NCBI RefSeq assembly: GCF_015477355.1
Contig: NZ_JADLRJ010000004.1
Coordinates: 496,001 to 560,000, forward strand
DNA from: Nocardia blacklockiae
Lineage (GTDB): Bacteria; Actinomycetota; Actinomycetes; Mycobacteriales; Mycobacteriaceae
DNA length: 64,000 nt
Direction of reading: 5' to 3'
Under the pieces are notes generated by a model, which searched no databases, was not told the origin of the DNA, and saw only the letters and a program-made list of their open reading frames with translations. Of this stretch, positions 30,735-39,830 are shown piece by piece. Each line of letters starts with the position of its first letter. Position 1 is the stretch's first letter. The translations under genes were made by a program, and so were the position numbers.

Positions 30735-31520
30735 ATGTCCCGTTCACTGTCGCGCGCGCCGCGAGCGCGCATGACGCTGTCACAGAATTTCCTGGTCGAC
30801 GCCCGTGCGGCGGCGCTGATCGTGCGCACCGCCGGGCTCGCTCCCGGCGCCCTGGTCCTCGAGGTGGGCCCGGGCGACGGCATGCTGACCCGGCACCTGC
30901 TCACCACCGGCACCCGCGTGCTGGCCTACGAGCAGGATCCCCGCTACGCCGACCGCCTGCGCCGCCGGTACGCGCGGGTCGCGCGAATCACCGTCCAGCA
31001 CAGGGACTTTCGCACCGTGCGGCCGCCGCGCGAGGAGTTCGCGGTGGTCGCCAACGTCCCGTTCGGCATCACCACCGACATCGTGCGCTGGTGCCTGGCG
31101 GCCCCGCGGCTGACCACCGCCACCTTGCTCACCCAGCGCGAGTTCGCACGCAAGCACTCGGGTGACTACGGCCGCTGGTCGAAGCTCACCGTCGGCAATT
31201 GGCCGTGGGTCTCGATGGCGCTGGGTGCCCGCGTCGCGCGCACCAGCTTCCATCCGGTCCCGTCGGTCGACGCCGCCGTCCTGCACCTGCGCCGACGTAC
31301 CGAACCGCTGGTCGCCCATGCCGAAGCCGCCGCGTATCGCCGGTTGGTCGATCTCGGGTTCTCCGGTGTGGGCGGTTCGCTCGCCGCCTCGCTGTGCCGC
31401 GAGTATCGGGCCGGTGCGGTGCGGCGGGCCTGTGCCGCGGCGGGGGTGCCCGTCGACGCACCGGTCGGCTACGTGCCGCCCGACGCGTGGACCACGCTGT
31501 ACCGCATGCTCTCCCGGTGA
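30735..31520 (+). CDS. erm: Erm-family 23S rRNA adenine-N6 methyltransferase
   Basis: 261-residue SAM-dependent rRNA methylase. [13 protein letters not shown] is the Erm N-terminal block (KsgA would have a different pattern), motif I is VLEVGPGDG (41-49), and NVPF (107-110) is the catalytic motif IV. The C-terminal helical domain has [14 protein letters not shown]. Erm enzymes methylate A2058 and give resistance to macrolides, lincosamides and streptogramin B. GGAGGA is 6 nt before the ATG. It sits between mgtA and menG, neighbours in M. tuberculosis. Whether it is mono- or dimethylating is unknown. Confidence 0.88.
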   Translation: MSRSLSRAPRARMTLSQNFLVDARAAALIVRTAGLAPGALVLEVGPGDGMLTRHLLTTGTRVLAYEQDPRYADRLRRRYARVARITVQHRDFRTVRPPREEFAVVANVPFGITTDIVRWCLAAPRLTTATLLTQREFARKHSGDYGRWSKLTVGNWPWVSMALGARVARTSFHPVPSVDAAVLHLRRRTEPLVAHAEAAAYRRLVDLGFSGVGGSLAASLCREYRAGAVRRACAAAGVPVDAPVGYVPPDAWTTLYRMLSR

Positions 31521-31566
31521 GCGGGTCCGGCGATCTCGTCCGCGGCCGCACGTTACTGTCGGGACC

Positions 31567-32271
31567 GTGGCGAAGACAGAGTCGTTCCGGGCCTCGCTGG
31601 AGAAGCAGCCGCACGAGGTCGCGTCGATGTTCGACGGGGTCGCGAAGCGGTACGACCTCACCAACACGGTGATTTCCGGTGGCCAGGACCGATATTGGCG
31701 GTGGGCGACGCGCAAGGCGCTGCAATTGCGCCCCGGCGAGCGGGTGTTGGACCTGGCGGCCGGCACCGGCGTGTCCACGCTGGAGTTCGCCAAGTCCGGC
31801 GCCTGGTGCGTGGCCACCGACTTCTCCCAGGGGATGCTCGCGGCCGGCCGCTTCCGCAAGGTGCCGATGGTCGCCGGTGACGCCACCGCGCTGCCGTTCG
31901 CGGACGCGGTGTTCGACGCGGTCACCATCTCCTACGGGCTGCGCAACGTCTCCGACCCGGACGCGGCGCTGCGCGAGATGCTGCGCGTCACCAAGCCCGG
32001 CGGGCGGCTGGTGGTCGCGGAGTTCTCCACACCCGTGTTCCCGCCGTTCCGCACGCTGTACATGGAGTACCTCATGAAGGCGCTGCCGCGGGTGGCGCGG
32101 GCGGTCAGCAGCAATCCGGACGCGTACGTGTATCTGGCCGAGTCGATCCGGGCGTGGCCGAACCAGCCGCAATTGGCGCTGCGTCTCGCCGACGCGGGCT
32201 GGTCGGCGGTGAAGTGGCGCAACCTGACCGGCGGCATCGTGGCGCTGCACCGCGGCTACAAGCTCGGCTAG
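31567..32271 (+). CDS. menG: Demethylmenaquinone methyltransferase MenG
   Basis: 234-residue class I methyltransferase performing the final C-methylation of menaquinone. The UbiE/MenG blocks are [29 protein letters not shown], motif [10 protein letters not shown] (GxG), and [36 protein letters not shown]. The GTG at 31567 starts [19 protein letters not shown], the family start. It follows erm by 46 bp and could be partly co-transcribed with it. Orthologue of Rv0558. Confidence 0.94.
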   Translation: MAKTESFRASLEKQPHEVASMFDGVAKRYDLTNTVISGGQDRYWRWATRKALQLRPGERVLDLAAGTGVSTLEFAKSGAWCVATDFSQGMLAAGRFRKVPMVAGDATALPFADAVFDAVTISYGLRNVSDPDAALREMLRVTKPGGRLVVAEFSTPVFPPFRTLYMEYLMKALPRVARAVSSNPDAYVYLAESIRAWPNQPQLALRLADAGWSAVKWRNLTGGIVALHRGYKLG

Positions 32272-32328
32272 CGGCTGCGGTGATACTGCTCACGTCGCGG
32301 CGGGGCCGCTGACCGCCGCCCCGAAAAA

Positions 32329-32343
32329 GCCTGCCGAACAGGC
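32329..32343. terminator. Small terminator after menG
   Basis: GCCTG-CCGAA-CAGGC hairpin flanked by an A-run (GAAAAA) on the left and TTTCTC on the right, 58 bp after the menG stop. It could act in both directions; the stem is only 5 bp, so efficiency is uncertain. Confidence 0.45.
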
Positions 32344-32388
32344 GTTTCTCGAATCTCACAGGCACGGATTCCCGAGGTGAGCACTTTC

Positions 32389-32415
32389 GCAACGTGCCGA
32401 TAACGTCCGGTAAAT
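32389..32415 (+). promoter_or_regulatory. Possible GlnR-like box upstream of the nitrate reductase
   Basis: Three half-site-like pentamers at exact 11-bp steps: GCAAC (32389), ATAAC (32400), TAAAT (32411). GlnR sites in actinobacteria are NNNAC/NAAAC pentamers separated by 6 bp, and nitrate assimilation genes are known GlnR targets. The match is weak in the first bases of each half, so this is only a candidate. Confidence 0.3.
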
Positions 32416-32448
32416 CCGGCGCAATCCCGGCTGGACATCATCGGACTC

Positions 32449-35400
32449 ATGTCGGACGCAGCCGCGAGCAGCCCGAGCACCACCCGCACGGCGTGCTCGT
32501 ACTGCGGCGTGGGCTGCGGCATCGTCGTCGAGACCGGCGCCGACGAGCACGGCGCGCCGGTGATCGCGAAGGTGCAGGGCGACAAGCTGCACCCGGTCAA
32601 CGCCGGACGCCTGTGCACGAAGGGCGCCACGCACGCCGACCTGATGCGCGCGCCCGGCCGCATGACCACCGCCCACCGCCGCCCCGAACGCGGGCAGTCG
32701 CCGACGCCGGTCCCGGTGGACGACGCGGTGCGCGAGGCCGCCGCGCGCCTGCGGGCGATCCTGGACGAGCACGGTCCCGACGCCATCGCCCTCTACGTCT
32801 CGGGCCAGCTCTCGATGGAGGCGCAGTACCTGGCGAACAAACTGGCCAAGGGCTATCTGCGCACGCTGCACATCGAAGCCAACTCGCGACTGTGCATGGC
32901 CAGCGCGGGGACCGGGTACAAGCAGTCGCTGGGCGCGGACGGCCCGCCGGGTTCCTACGACGACCTCGAGCACGCCGACCTGTTCTTCGTGATCGGCGCG
33001 AACATGGCCGACTGCCACCCGATCCTGTACCTGCGCATGGCCGATCGCCGCAGGGCCGGCGCGAAGCTGATCGTCGTCGACCCGCGCCGCACCGAAACCG
33101 CCGCGCAGGCCGACCTTTTCCTGCAGATCGCGCCCGGCACCGATCTCGCGCTGCTCAACGGGCTGCTGCACCTGCTCGTCGAGAACGGGGACATCGACGA
33201 GGATTTCATCGCCGAGCACACCGAAGGCTGGGAGTCGATGCCGGAGTTCCTGGCCGACTATCCGCCCGCCCGGGTCGCCGAGCTCACCGGGTTGGCGGAG
33301 GCCGACATCCGCACGGCTGCAACGTGGATCGGCGCGGCGGGCGAGTGGATGTCGCTGTGGACGATGGGTCTCAACCAGTCCACCCACGGCACCTGGAACA
33401 CCAACGCCCTGTGTAATCTGCACCTGGCCACGGGCGCCATCTGCCGCCCGGGCAGCGGCCCGTTCTCCCTCACCGGACAGCCGAATGCCATGGGCGGCAG
33501 GGAGATGGGCTACCTGGGCCCCGGCCTGCCCGGCCAGCGCAGCGTGTTGTCCGCGGCCGACCGGACCTTCGTCGAGACGGCGTGGGGCCTGGAACCCGGT
33601 GCGCTGCGGGCGGAATCGGGTCCGGGGACCATCGAGATGTTCCGCGGATTGGCGGACGGCCGCATCAAGGCGTGCTGGGTCATGTGCAGCAATCCCGTGG
33701 CCACCGTCGCGAATCGCAAGACCGTCATCGCCGGGCTGGAGGCGGCGGAACTGGTGATCGCGCAGGACGTCTACACCGAGACCGCCACCAACGCCTACGC
33801 CGACCTGCTGCTGCCCGCGACCCTGTGGGCGGAATCCGATGCCACCATGGTGAATTCGGAGCGCACCGTCACCCTGTTGCGACGGTCGATCGATCCACCC
33901 GGCGACGCCCGGCCGGACTGGCTGCTGATCGCCCAGGTGGCGACGGCCATGGGCTTCGAGGGTTTCGACTACCGCTCCAGTGCGGAGGTGTTCGAGGAGA
34001 TTCGCGGATTCGCCAATCCCGCAACGGGTTACGACCTGACCGGCATCGACTACGCGATGCTGCGCGAGGGCCCCGCGCAGTGGCCGTGTCCCGACCCGCG
34101 CCGCCGCCGCAATCCGATCCGCTACCTCAACGACGGTGTCAGCCAGGAACTGTTCACCGACGAGCGGGGACATCGGCCGCGGCTGGCCTTCGCGACACCG
34201 AGCCGGCGGGCGGTGTTCTGGCCGCGCCCGCACATGTCCCCCGACGAGATGCCCGACGACGACTACCCGTTCGTCCTCAACACCGGGCGGCTGCCGCACC
34301 AGTGGCACACCATGACCAAGACCGGGCGGGTCGCGAAGCTGAACCGGCTCAACGGGAAACCGTTCGTGGAGATCCATCCCGCCGACGCCGAACGGCTCGG
34401 CCTCACCGCCGATGACCAGGTCGAGATCGCCTCGCGCCGCGGGCGGGCCGTGCTGCCGGTGCGGATCAGCGACCGGGTGCGGCCCGGCGACTGCTTCGCG
34501 CCCTTCCATTGGAACGACGAGCACGGCGAATACCTGACCGTCAACGCGGTCACCAACGACGCGGTCGACGCGGCCTCGCTGCAACCCGAGTTCAAGGCCT
34601 GCGCGGTCGCGCTGCGAAAGGTGGCGACCATGCCGGAGCCCGTGCCCGCCACCGTCACCGGTGCGCCCGCCGCGCACCCGCTGGCGGCGATGTTGGGCCT
34701 GGACACCGCGACACCGCCGACACTCAGCGAGACCGAGCGCATCTACCTCGGCGGCTATCTGGCGGCGCTGCAATCACTGCCGGTGCGGGGGCAGCCGGTG
34801 CTGCCCGAGAGCGCACCGCTGTCGGCCGCCAGCCGCCTGTGGATCAACGGGTTGCTCGCCGGAATGTATTCGAGGGCAAGCGAACTCGAGGCGGTCACCG
34901 AGGAACCCGACGGTCGTCCGGTCACCGTGCTGTGGGCCTCGCAGACCGGCACCGCGGAAGAACTGGCGGCGGAGGCCGCGGCGCGGTTGACGGCGGCCGG
35001 ATTCCGGCCGCGGCTGCTCGACATGGCGGCCTGCGAGCTGCCCGACCTGTCCGGCGACGTGCTGGTGATCACCAGCACCTTCGGCGACGGCGGGCCGCCC
35101 GACAACGGCGCGGACTTCTGGGGACGGTTGCACGACAGCGCCACTCGGCTCACCGACCTGCGCTTCGCGGTCTTCGGCCTCGGCGACTCCTCCTACGACA
35201 ACTTCTGCGGGCACGGGCGGGCCCTGGACCGGACGCTGGGTGAGCGCGGTGCGACGCGGCTGCTGCCGCGCGTCGACAGCGAACCGGATCACGAGGAGCT
35301 GTCGGAGCGCTGGCTCGAGGATGTCATCGTCGCGCTAGGTGACTCGGGAGATAGTGCGTCACAAAGTAATTCGGACGGAATGTCGACAGCGGGGACCGTA

Positions 35401-36633
35401 GCTCCCGCGCCCGCCGGTTCCACGCGGTTGAACGCGGCACCGATGACGAAGTCGGCGCAGGACCGGACCGCTACGTCGACGATGGTGCTGGCGGCACCCG
35501 CTCGCGAACGCATCGAGCAGGCCGCGCCACCGTTCACCCGCAACGCGCCCCTGCACGCGCCGCTGACCCGCAACACCCTGCTGTCCCGCCCGGGAGCCGG
35601 AAAAGAGGTGCGGCAGTTCGGCTTCGATCTGCGCGGGCTCGAAGTCACCTACGAGGTGGGCGATTCGCTGGGCGTGTGGCCCGCCAACGGCGACGCGGCG
35701 GTGGCGGACTGGCTCGCCGCGACCGGGCTGGACGGGCAGCGCGGCATCGCGCTCGGCGACCGGGAAGTGCCCCTGACACAGGCGCTGCGCACGCACTACG
35801 ACATCACGAAGATCAGTCGCGACCTGCTGACCTTCATCGCCGAGCACAACCCGAGCCCGCGGCTGGCCAAGCTGCTGCGCCGCGACAACCGCAACGAGCT
35901 GGAACGCTACCTGTGGGACCGGCAGGCGGTCGACGTGCTGCGCGACTTCCCGGTCCGCGCCGACCTCGTCGAATGGCTGGGCGCGCTGAAAAAGCTCCAG
36001 CCGCGCCAATATTCGATCTCCTCCAGTCCGCTGGTCGACCCGCACGAGGTGCAGCTGACGGTCGGCGTGGTGCGCTACGGCGAGCGCGGCGGCGTCTGCT
36101 CCACCTTCCTCGCCGACCGCTGCGCCGACGCCTCCGCACCCGTATTCCTCCAGCGCGCACCGCATTTCCGGCCGCCGCTGGACCCGAACGCGCCGATGAT
36201 CATGGTCGGGCCCGGGACCGGGATCGCGCCGTTCCGGGGTTTCCTGCACGAGCGGCGCGCGCTCGGCTGCGGCGGCCGCAACTGGCTGTTCTTCGGCGAC
36301 CAGCACGCCGCGGACAACTTCTACTACCGCGACGAACTCGAGGACATGTTCCGCACCGGCTTCCTCACCCGGCTGGACCTGGCGTTCTCCCGCGACCAAC
36401 GCGAGCGGATCTACGTGCAGCACCGGATGATCGAGCACGGCGCGGAACTGTGGGCCTGGCTCTCGGACAACGGCCACCTCTACGTGTGCGGCGACGCCGG
36501 CCGCATGGCCCGCGACGTCGACGACGCCCTGCTGCGCATCGCACAGGTACACGGCAAACTCGACTCCGACGGCGCCCTCGCCTTCAAGAAACAACTCGTC
36601 GCCGAGAAGCGCTACCTGCGCGACGTGTACTGA
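32449..36633 (+). CDS. nasN: Single-chain assimilatory nitrate reductase (molybdoenzyme + CPR-type flavoprotein)
   Basis: 1,394-residue fusion. The N-terminal part is a molybdopterin oxidoreductase (about 1-730) with a [4Fe-4S] motif Cys16, Cys19, Cys23, Cys56 and bis-MGD binding regions. A linker (about 730-820) leads to a flavodoxin FMN domain (VTVLWASQTGTAEE, about 824-970), then an FAD/NADPH reductase module with RQYSISSSP, GGVCSTFLAD, GPGTGIAPFRGF and the terminal KRYLRDVY. The layout lets NADPH electrons pass FAD-FMN-FeS-Mo within one chain. It resembles the mycobacterial NasN type rather than NasC/NarB with separate reductase. Nitrite reductase genes are not in this window. Confidence 0.9.
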   Translation: MSDAAASSPSTTRTACSYCGVGCGIVVETGADEHGAPVIAKVQGDKLHPVNAGRLCTKGATHADLMRAPGRMTTAHRRPERGQSPTPVPVDDAVREAAARLRAILDEHGPDAIALYVSGQLSMEAQYLANKLAKGYLRTLHIEANSRLCMASAGTGYKQSLGADGPPGSYDDLEHADLFFVIGANMADCHPILYLRMADRRRAGAKLIVVDPRRTETAAQADLFLQIAPGTDLALLNGLLHLLVENGDIDEDFIAEHTEGWESMPEFLADYPPARVAELTGLAEADIRTAATWIGAAGEWMSLWTMGLNQSTHGTWNTNALCNLHLATGAICRPGSGPFSLTGQPNAMGGREMGYLGPGLPGQRSVLSAADRTFVETAWGLEPGALRAESGPGTIEMFRGLADGRIKACWVMCSNPVATVANRKTVIAGLEAAELVIAQDVYTETATNAYADLLLPATLWAESDATMVNSERTVTLLRRSIDPPGDARPDWLLIAQVATAMGFEGFDYRSSAEVFEEIRGFANPATGYDLTGIDYAMLREGPAQWPCPDPRRRRNPIRYLNDGVSQELFTDERGHRPRLAFATPSRRAVFWPRPHMSPDEMPDDDYPFVLNTGRLPHQWHTMTKTGRVAKLNRLNGKPFVEIHPADAERLGLTADDQVEIASRRGRAVLPVRISDRVRPGDCFAPFHWNDEHGEYLTVNAVTNDAVDAASLQPEFKACAVALRKVATMPEPVPATVTGAPAAHPLAAMLGLDTATPPTLSETERIYLGGYLAALQSLPVRGQPVLPESAPLSAASRLWINGLLAGMYSRASELEAVTEEPDGRPVTVLWASQTGTAEELAAEAAARLTAAGFRPRLLDMAACELPDLSGDVLVITSTFGDGGPPDNGADFWGRLHDSATRLTDLRFAVFGLGDSSYDNFCGHGRALDRTLGERGATRLLPRVDSEPDHEELSERWLEDVIVALGDSGDSASQSNSDGMSTAGTVAPAPAGSTRLNAAPMTKSAQDRTATSTMVLAAPARERIEQAAPPFTRNAPLHAPLTRNTLLSRPGAGKEVRQFGFDLRGLEVTYEVGDSLGVWPANGDAAVADWLAATGLDGQRGIALGDREVPLTQALRTHYDITKISRDLLTFIAEHNPSPRLAKLLRRDNRNELERYLWDRQAVDVLRDFPVRADLVEWLGALKKLQPRQYSISSSPLVDPHEVQLTVGVVRYGERGGVCSTFLADRCADASAPVFLQRAPHFRPPLDPNAPMIMVGPGTGIAPFRGFLHERRALGCGGRNWLFFGDQHAADNFYYRDELEDMFRTGFLTRLDLAFSRDQRERIYVQHRMIEHGAELWAWLSDNGHLYVCGDAGRMARDVDDALLRIAQVHGKLDSDGALAFKKQLVAEKRYLRDVY

Positions 36634-36652
36634 CCCGCTGGGGCGGCAGAGG

Positions 36653-37687
<1,035 letters not shown>

Positions 37688-37697
37688 GACCACTCCT

Positions 37698-37768
37698 AAA
37701 GGAACTGTAGCTTCATTAGTGATTCGGACTGTACACTCCTTTCACCCCTAACGGAACTGGAGAACCGT
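37698..37768. promoter_or_regulatory. Operator-like repeats between AKR and TetR genes
   Basis: Two near-identical 13-mers AA(A/C)GGAACTG(T/G)AG occur at 37698-37710 and 37750-37762. The second lies inside an inverted repeat AACGG-N10-CCGTT (37749-37768) that ends at the TetR start codon. Both lie in the divergent spacer, the natural place for the TetR protein to repress both genes. Confidence 0.5.
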
Positions 37769-37769
37769 T

Positions 37770-38378
37770 ATGACTCAGGACACCGGCAATCCGGGATCGG
37801 TGCGTCCCGGCGGCCGCACCGCGCGCGTCCGGCAGGCCGTCCTGCGCGCGGCCGGCGACCTCCTGGCCGAGCGGGGCCTCGCGGGCCTGGACCTGACGGA
37901 GGTCGCGGCGCGCGCCGACGTCGGCAAGACGACCGTCTACCGCCGCTGGCGCACCCCCGCGGGACTCGTCGCCGACCTGCTCTCGGACATGGCGGAAACC
38001 TCACTGCCGCATGCCGATACGGGGTCACTGCGCGGTGATCTGCTCGCCAACGCCCGACTGGTCACGGCCACGCTCACCGATCCGCGCCAGGGCCCGCTGT
38101 TCAAATCCCTGGTGGCGGCGGCGACTTTCGACCCGGCCGCCGCCGCGGCACTACGCCACTTCTACGACACCCGCCTCACCGAGTGGACCCCCTGCGTCGA
38201 AGCCGCGATCGCCCGCGGCGAAATCCCCGCCGAAACCGACCCGCGCGCAGTCCTCTCCGCCGTCTCGGCCCCCCTCTACTACCGCCTCCTCAACACCGGC
38301 GACCCCCTCGACGACACCGTCACCACCACCACCGCCGAAGCCGCCGCCCTGGCCGCCCGCGCCGGTCTCTACACCTGA
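37770..38378 (+). CDS. TetR-family transcriptional regulator
   Basis: 202 residues: N-terminal TetR HTH (RQAVLRAAGDLLAERGLAGLDLTEVAARADVGKTTVYRRW, about 20-60) and a TetR_C-type ligand domain with FKSLVAAATFDPAAAAALRHFY. The ATG at 37770 directly abuts an inverted repeat, suggesting autoregulation. It is divergent from the aldo/keto reductase gene, the most likely controlled partner. The inducer is unknown. Confidence 0.9.
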   Translation: MTQDTGNPGSVRPGGRTARVRQAVLRAAGDLLAERGLAGLDLTEVAARADVGKTTVYRRWRTPAGLVADLLSDMAETSLPHADTGSLRGDLLANARLVTATLTDPRQGPLFKSLVAAATFDPAAAAALRHFYDTRLTEWTPCVEAAIARGEIPAETDPRAVLSAVSAPLYYRLLNTGDPLDDTVTTTTAEAAALAARAGLYT

Positions 38379-38446
38379 CGAACAACGCCCTCGGACACCG
38401 ACCGGCCTTACAGCGCTCGCTCCTCTCGTGCCGCGGAGTCGGTATC

Positions 38447-39031
38447 TCAGGTCGCGGACAGTGACGGGTCGCGGCCCGTGCGGCCGAGTACGCGGTGCCA
38501 CAGGGGCGCGTCGTCCGGCACCGGCACCGTGGGGCCGAAGAGGCCGGGGACGCCCTCGGGCGGGGTGCGCTCGAGCATGGCCATCAGTACCGTCAGATCT
38601 TCCTCGGCGGGTGCGTAGGGCTGTCCGGTGGCACAGGCCAGATCCCAGCCGTGGATGACGAGTTCGTCGAGCGCGAAGACGGCCAGTTCCGCGGCGGGTG
38701 CGGTTACCCCGCCCGCCTCGGTGTCGCCGTCCCAGGCGGCCGGGTCGCGCCAGGCCGCGACCAGAGCCTTCAGCTGGGCCGGGATCCGGGTGCGCCAGTC
38801 GTCGGCCAGCGAGGCCGCCGCGCCGACCGCGGGCGGAGCCGAGCGGCCCACCGCCTCCTTGGTGGCCGCCTGCCGGAACGCCTCGGTGAAACCGACCACA
38901 TGGGCCAGCAGATCGCGCACGGCGGTGTCGGCACACGGTGTGCCGCTCCGCAGGTCGTCGTCGGTGATACCGGCCACCACCGCCGCCAGTCCCGCCGCGG
39001 CGGACTCCATATCGAACGCCGGCTTCGCCAT
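38447..39031 (-). CDS. TIGR03086-type metal-binding protein (DinB/MDMPI-like)
   Basis: 194 residues with an N-terminal helix bundle (AAAGLAAVVAGITDDDLRSGTPCADTAVRDLLAHVVGF) carrying the His of the family and a second conserved segment FALDELVIHGWDLACATG, whose His and Asp would bind metal. These proteins resemble mycothiol-dependent maleylpyruvate isomerases but usually lack a known reaction. The ATG at 39031 has GAGGAG upstream. It is convergent with the TetR gene; no operon partner is visible. Confidence 0.85.
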   Translation of the reverse strand: MAKPAFDMESAAAGLAAVVAGITDDDLRSGTPCADTAVRDLLAHVVGFTEAFRQAATKEAVGRSAPPAVGAAASLADDWRTRIPAQLKALVAAWRDPAAWDGDTEAGGVTAPAAELAVFALDELVIHGWDLACATGQPYAPAEEDLTVLMAMLERTPPEGVPGLFGPTVPVPDDAPLWHRVLGRTGRDPSLSAT

Positions 39032-39203
39032 GATCGCTCCTCTCCGGGCATGAGTGCCCGTATCGCGGGCATCCACGGAAGGAGACGGGACGAACGCCCC
39101 GAACTCATCGGCCGGCCCGGCGAGCGTGCGCCTGCACGCACGGCGGGACCGCGCAACCGACTCGTTAGCGGCGAAAAGCGCTGGTGACGGGGAGAATTGG
39201 AGG

Positions 39204-39437
39204 ATGAGAGGTGATCGAGTGGAGATCGTCGTCGATACCGGCGACGGATCCCGCACATACGAAGTGGCCGCGACCAGGGCGGGCCGCAAGGTCGAGGTGC
39301 GCATCGCCCGCGGCATCGTCGAGGTCAGTGAGATCACTCGCACCGGCGTCCCGGTGCGTACCGCCCGGTTCATGGCCGCGCGCACGTTGGCCCTGGTCGA
39401 ATACCCCGCCGACGACGCGGCCGTGCCCGGGGAGTGA
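39204..39437 (+). CDS. Small hypothetical protein
   Basis: 77 residues (MRGDRVEIVVDTGDGSRTYEV ...), alternating short strands rich in Val, Arg and Thr, with no membrane segment or known motif. GGAGG runs into the ATG at 39204, and GGGGAG lies 9 nt further up; GTG 39219 is an alternative start. The codon bias (G/C third positions) supports real coding. It is followed by another small gene and by menD in the opposite orientation. Function unknown. Confidence 0.6.
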   Translation: MRGDRVEIVVDTGDGSRTYEVAATRAGRKVEVRIARGIVEVSEITRTGVPVRTARFMAARTLALVEYPADDAAVPGE

Positions 39438-39545
39438 GCCCGGCGCGGTGGCGCGGAGGTTGCCAGGCGGCCGCCGGGGGCGCATTCTCGATGGTGCGCG
39501 GCCACCACGTCGCGCGAATCGGCCACCCGCGGAAAGGAGCATCCG

Positions 39546-39767
39546 ATGACCGATCGAACTCTCGATACCGCAGCCATCGACGCAGTTCCGGAAGCCGATT
39601 TCAGGGAACAAACCCTCCCGGCGTACCCCGAGGACGAGGACGCCGAGACCGAGCTGCCCACCGCCGGCGCGGATCGCGAGGCCGCCGAGGCCGACGTGCT
39701 CGAACAGTCCATCCCGGTCCCGCTCGACGACGACTACGAGGACGGCACAGCCGAACCCGAGTACTGA
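39546..39767 (+). CDS. Small acidic hypothetical protein
   Basis: 73 residues, strongly acidic (Asp/Glu about one third), without hydrophobic segments, ending DDDYEDGTAEPEY. AAAGGAG lies 6-7 nt before the ATG. The repeated (E/V)LEQSIPVPLDDDYED-type block is seen in short conserved actinobacterial proteins of unknown role. It is convergent with menD. It is probably disordered. Confidence 0.65.
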   Translation: MTDRTLDTAAIDAVPEADFREQTLPAYPEDEDAETELPTAGADREAAEADVLEQSIPVPLDDDYEDGTAEPEY

Positions 39768-39830
39768 GCCGAGCCCGCCCCCACCGACCACCACGCCCGC
39801 GGGCCTTTCCGATCGACGCCGGCGAGAGCC

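Noticed and set aside
30735-31520. Considered the housekeeping rRNA dimethyltransferase KsgA
   Set aside because: The TLSQNFLVD and NVPF pattern, position beside a leader ORF, and lack of the usual ksgA neighbours favour Erm.
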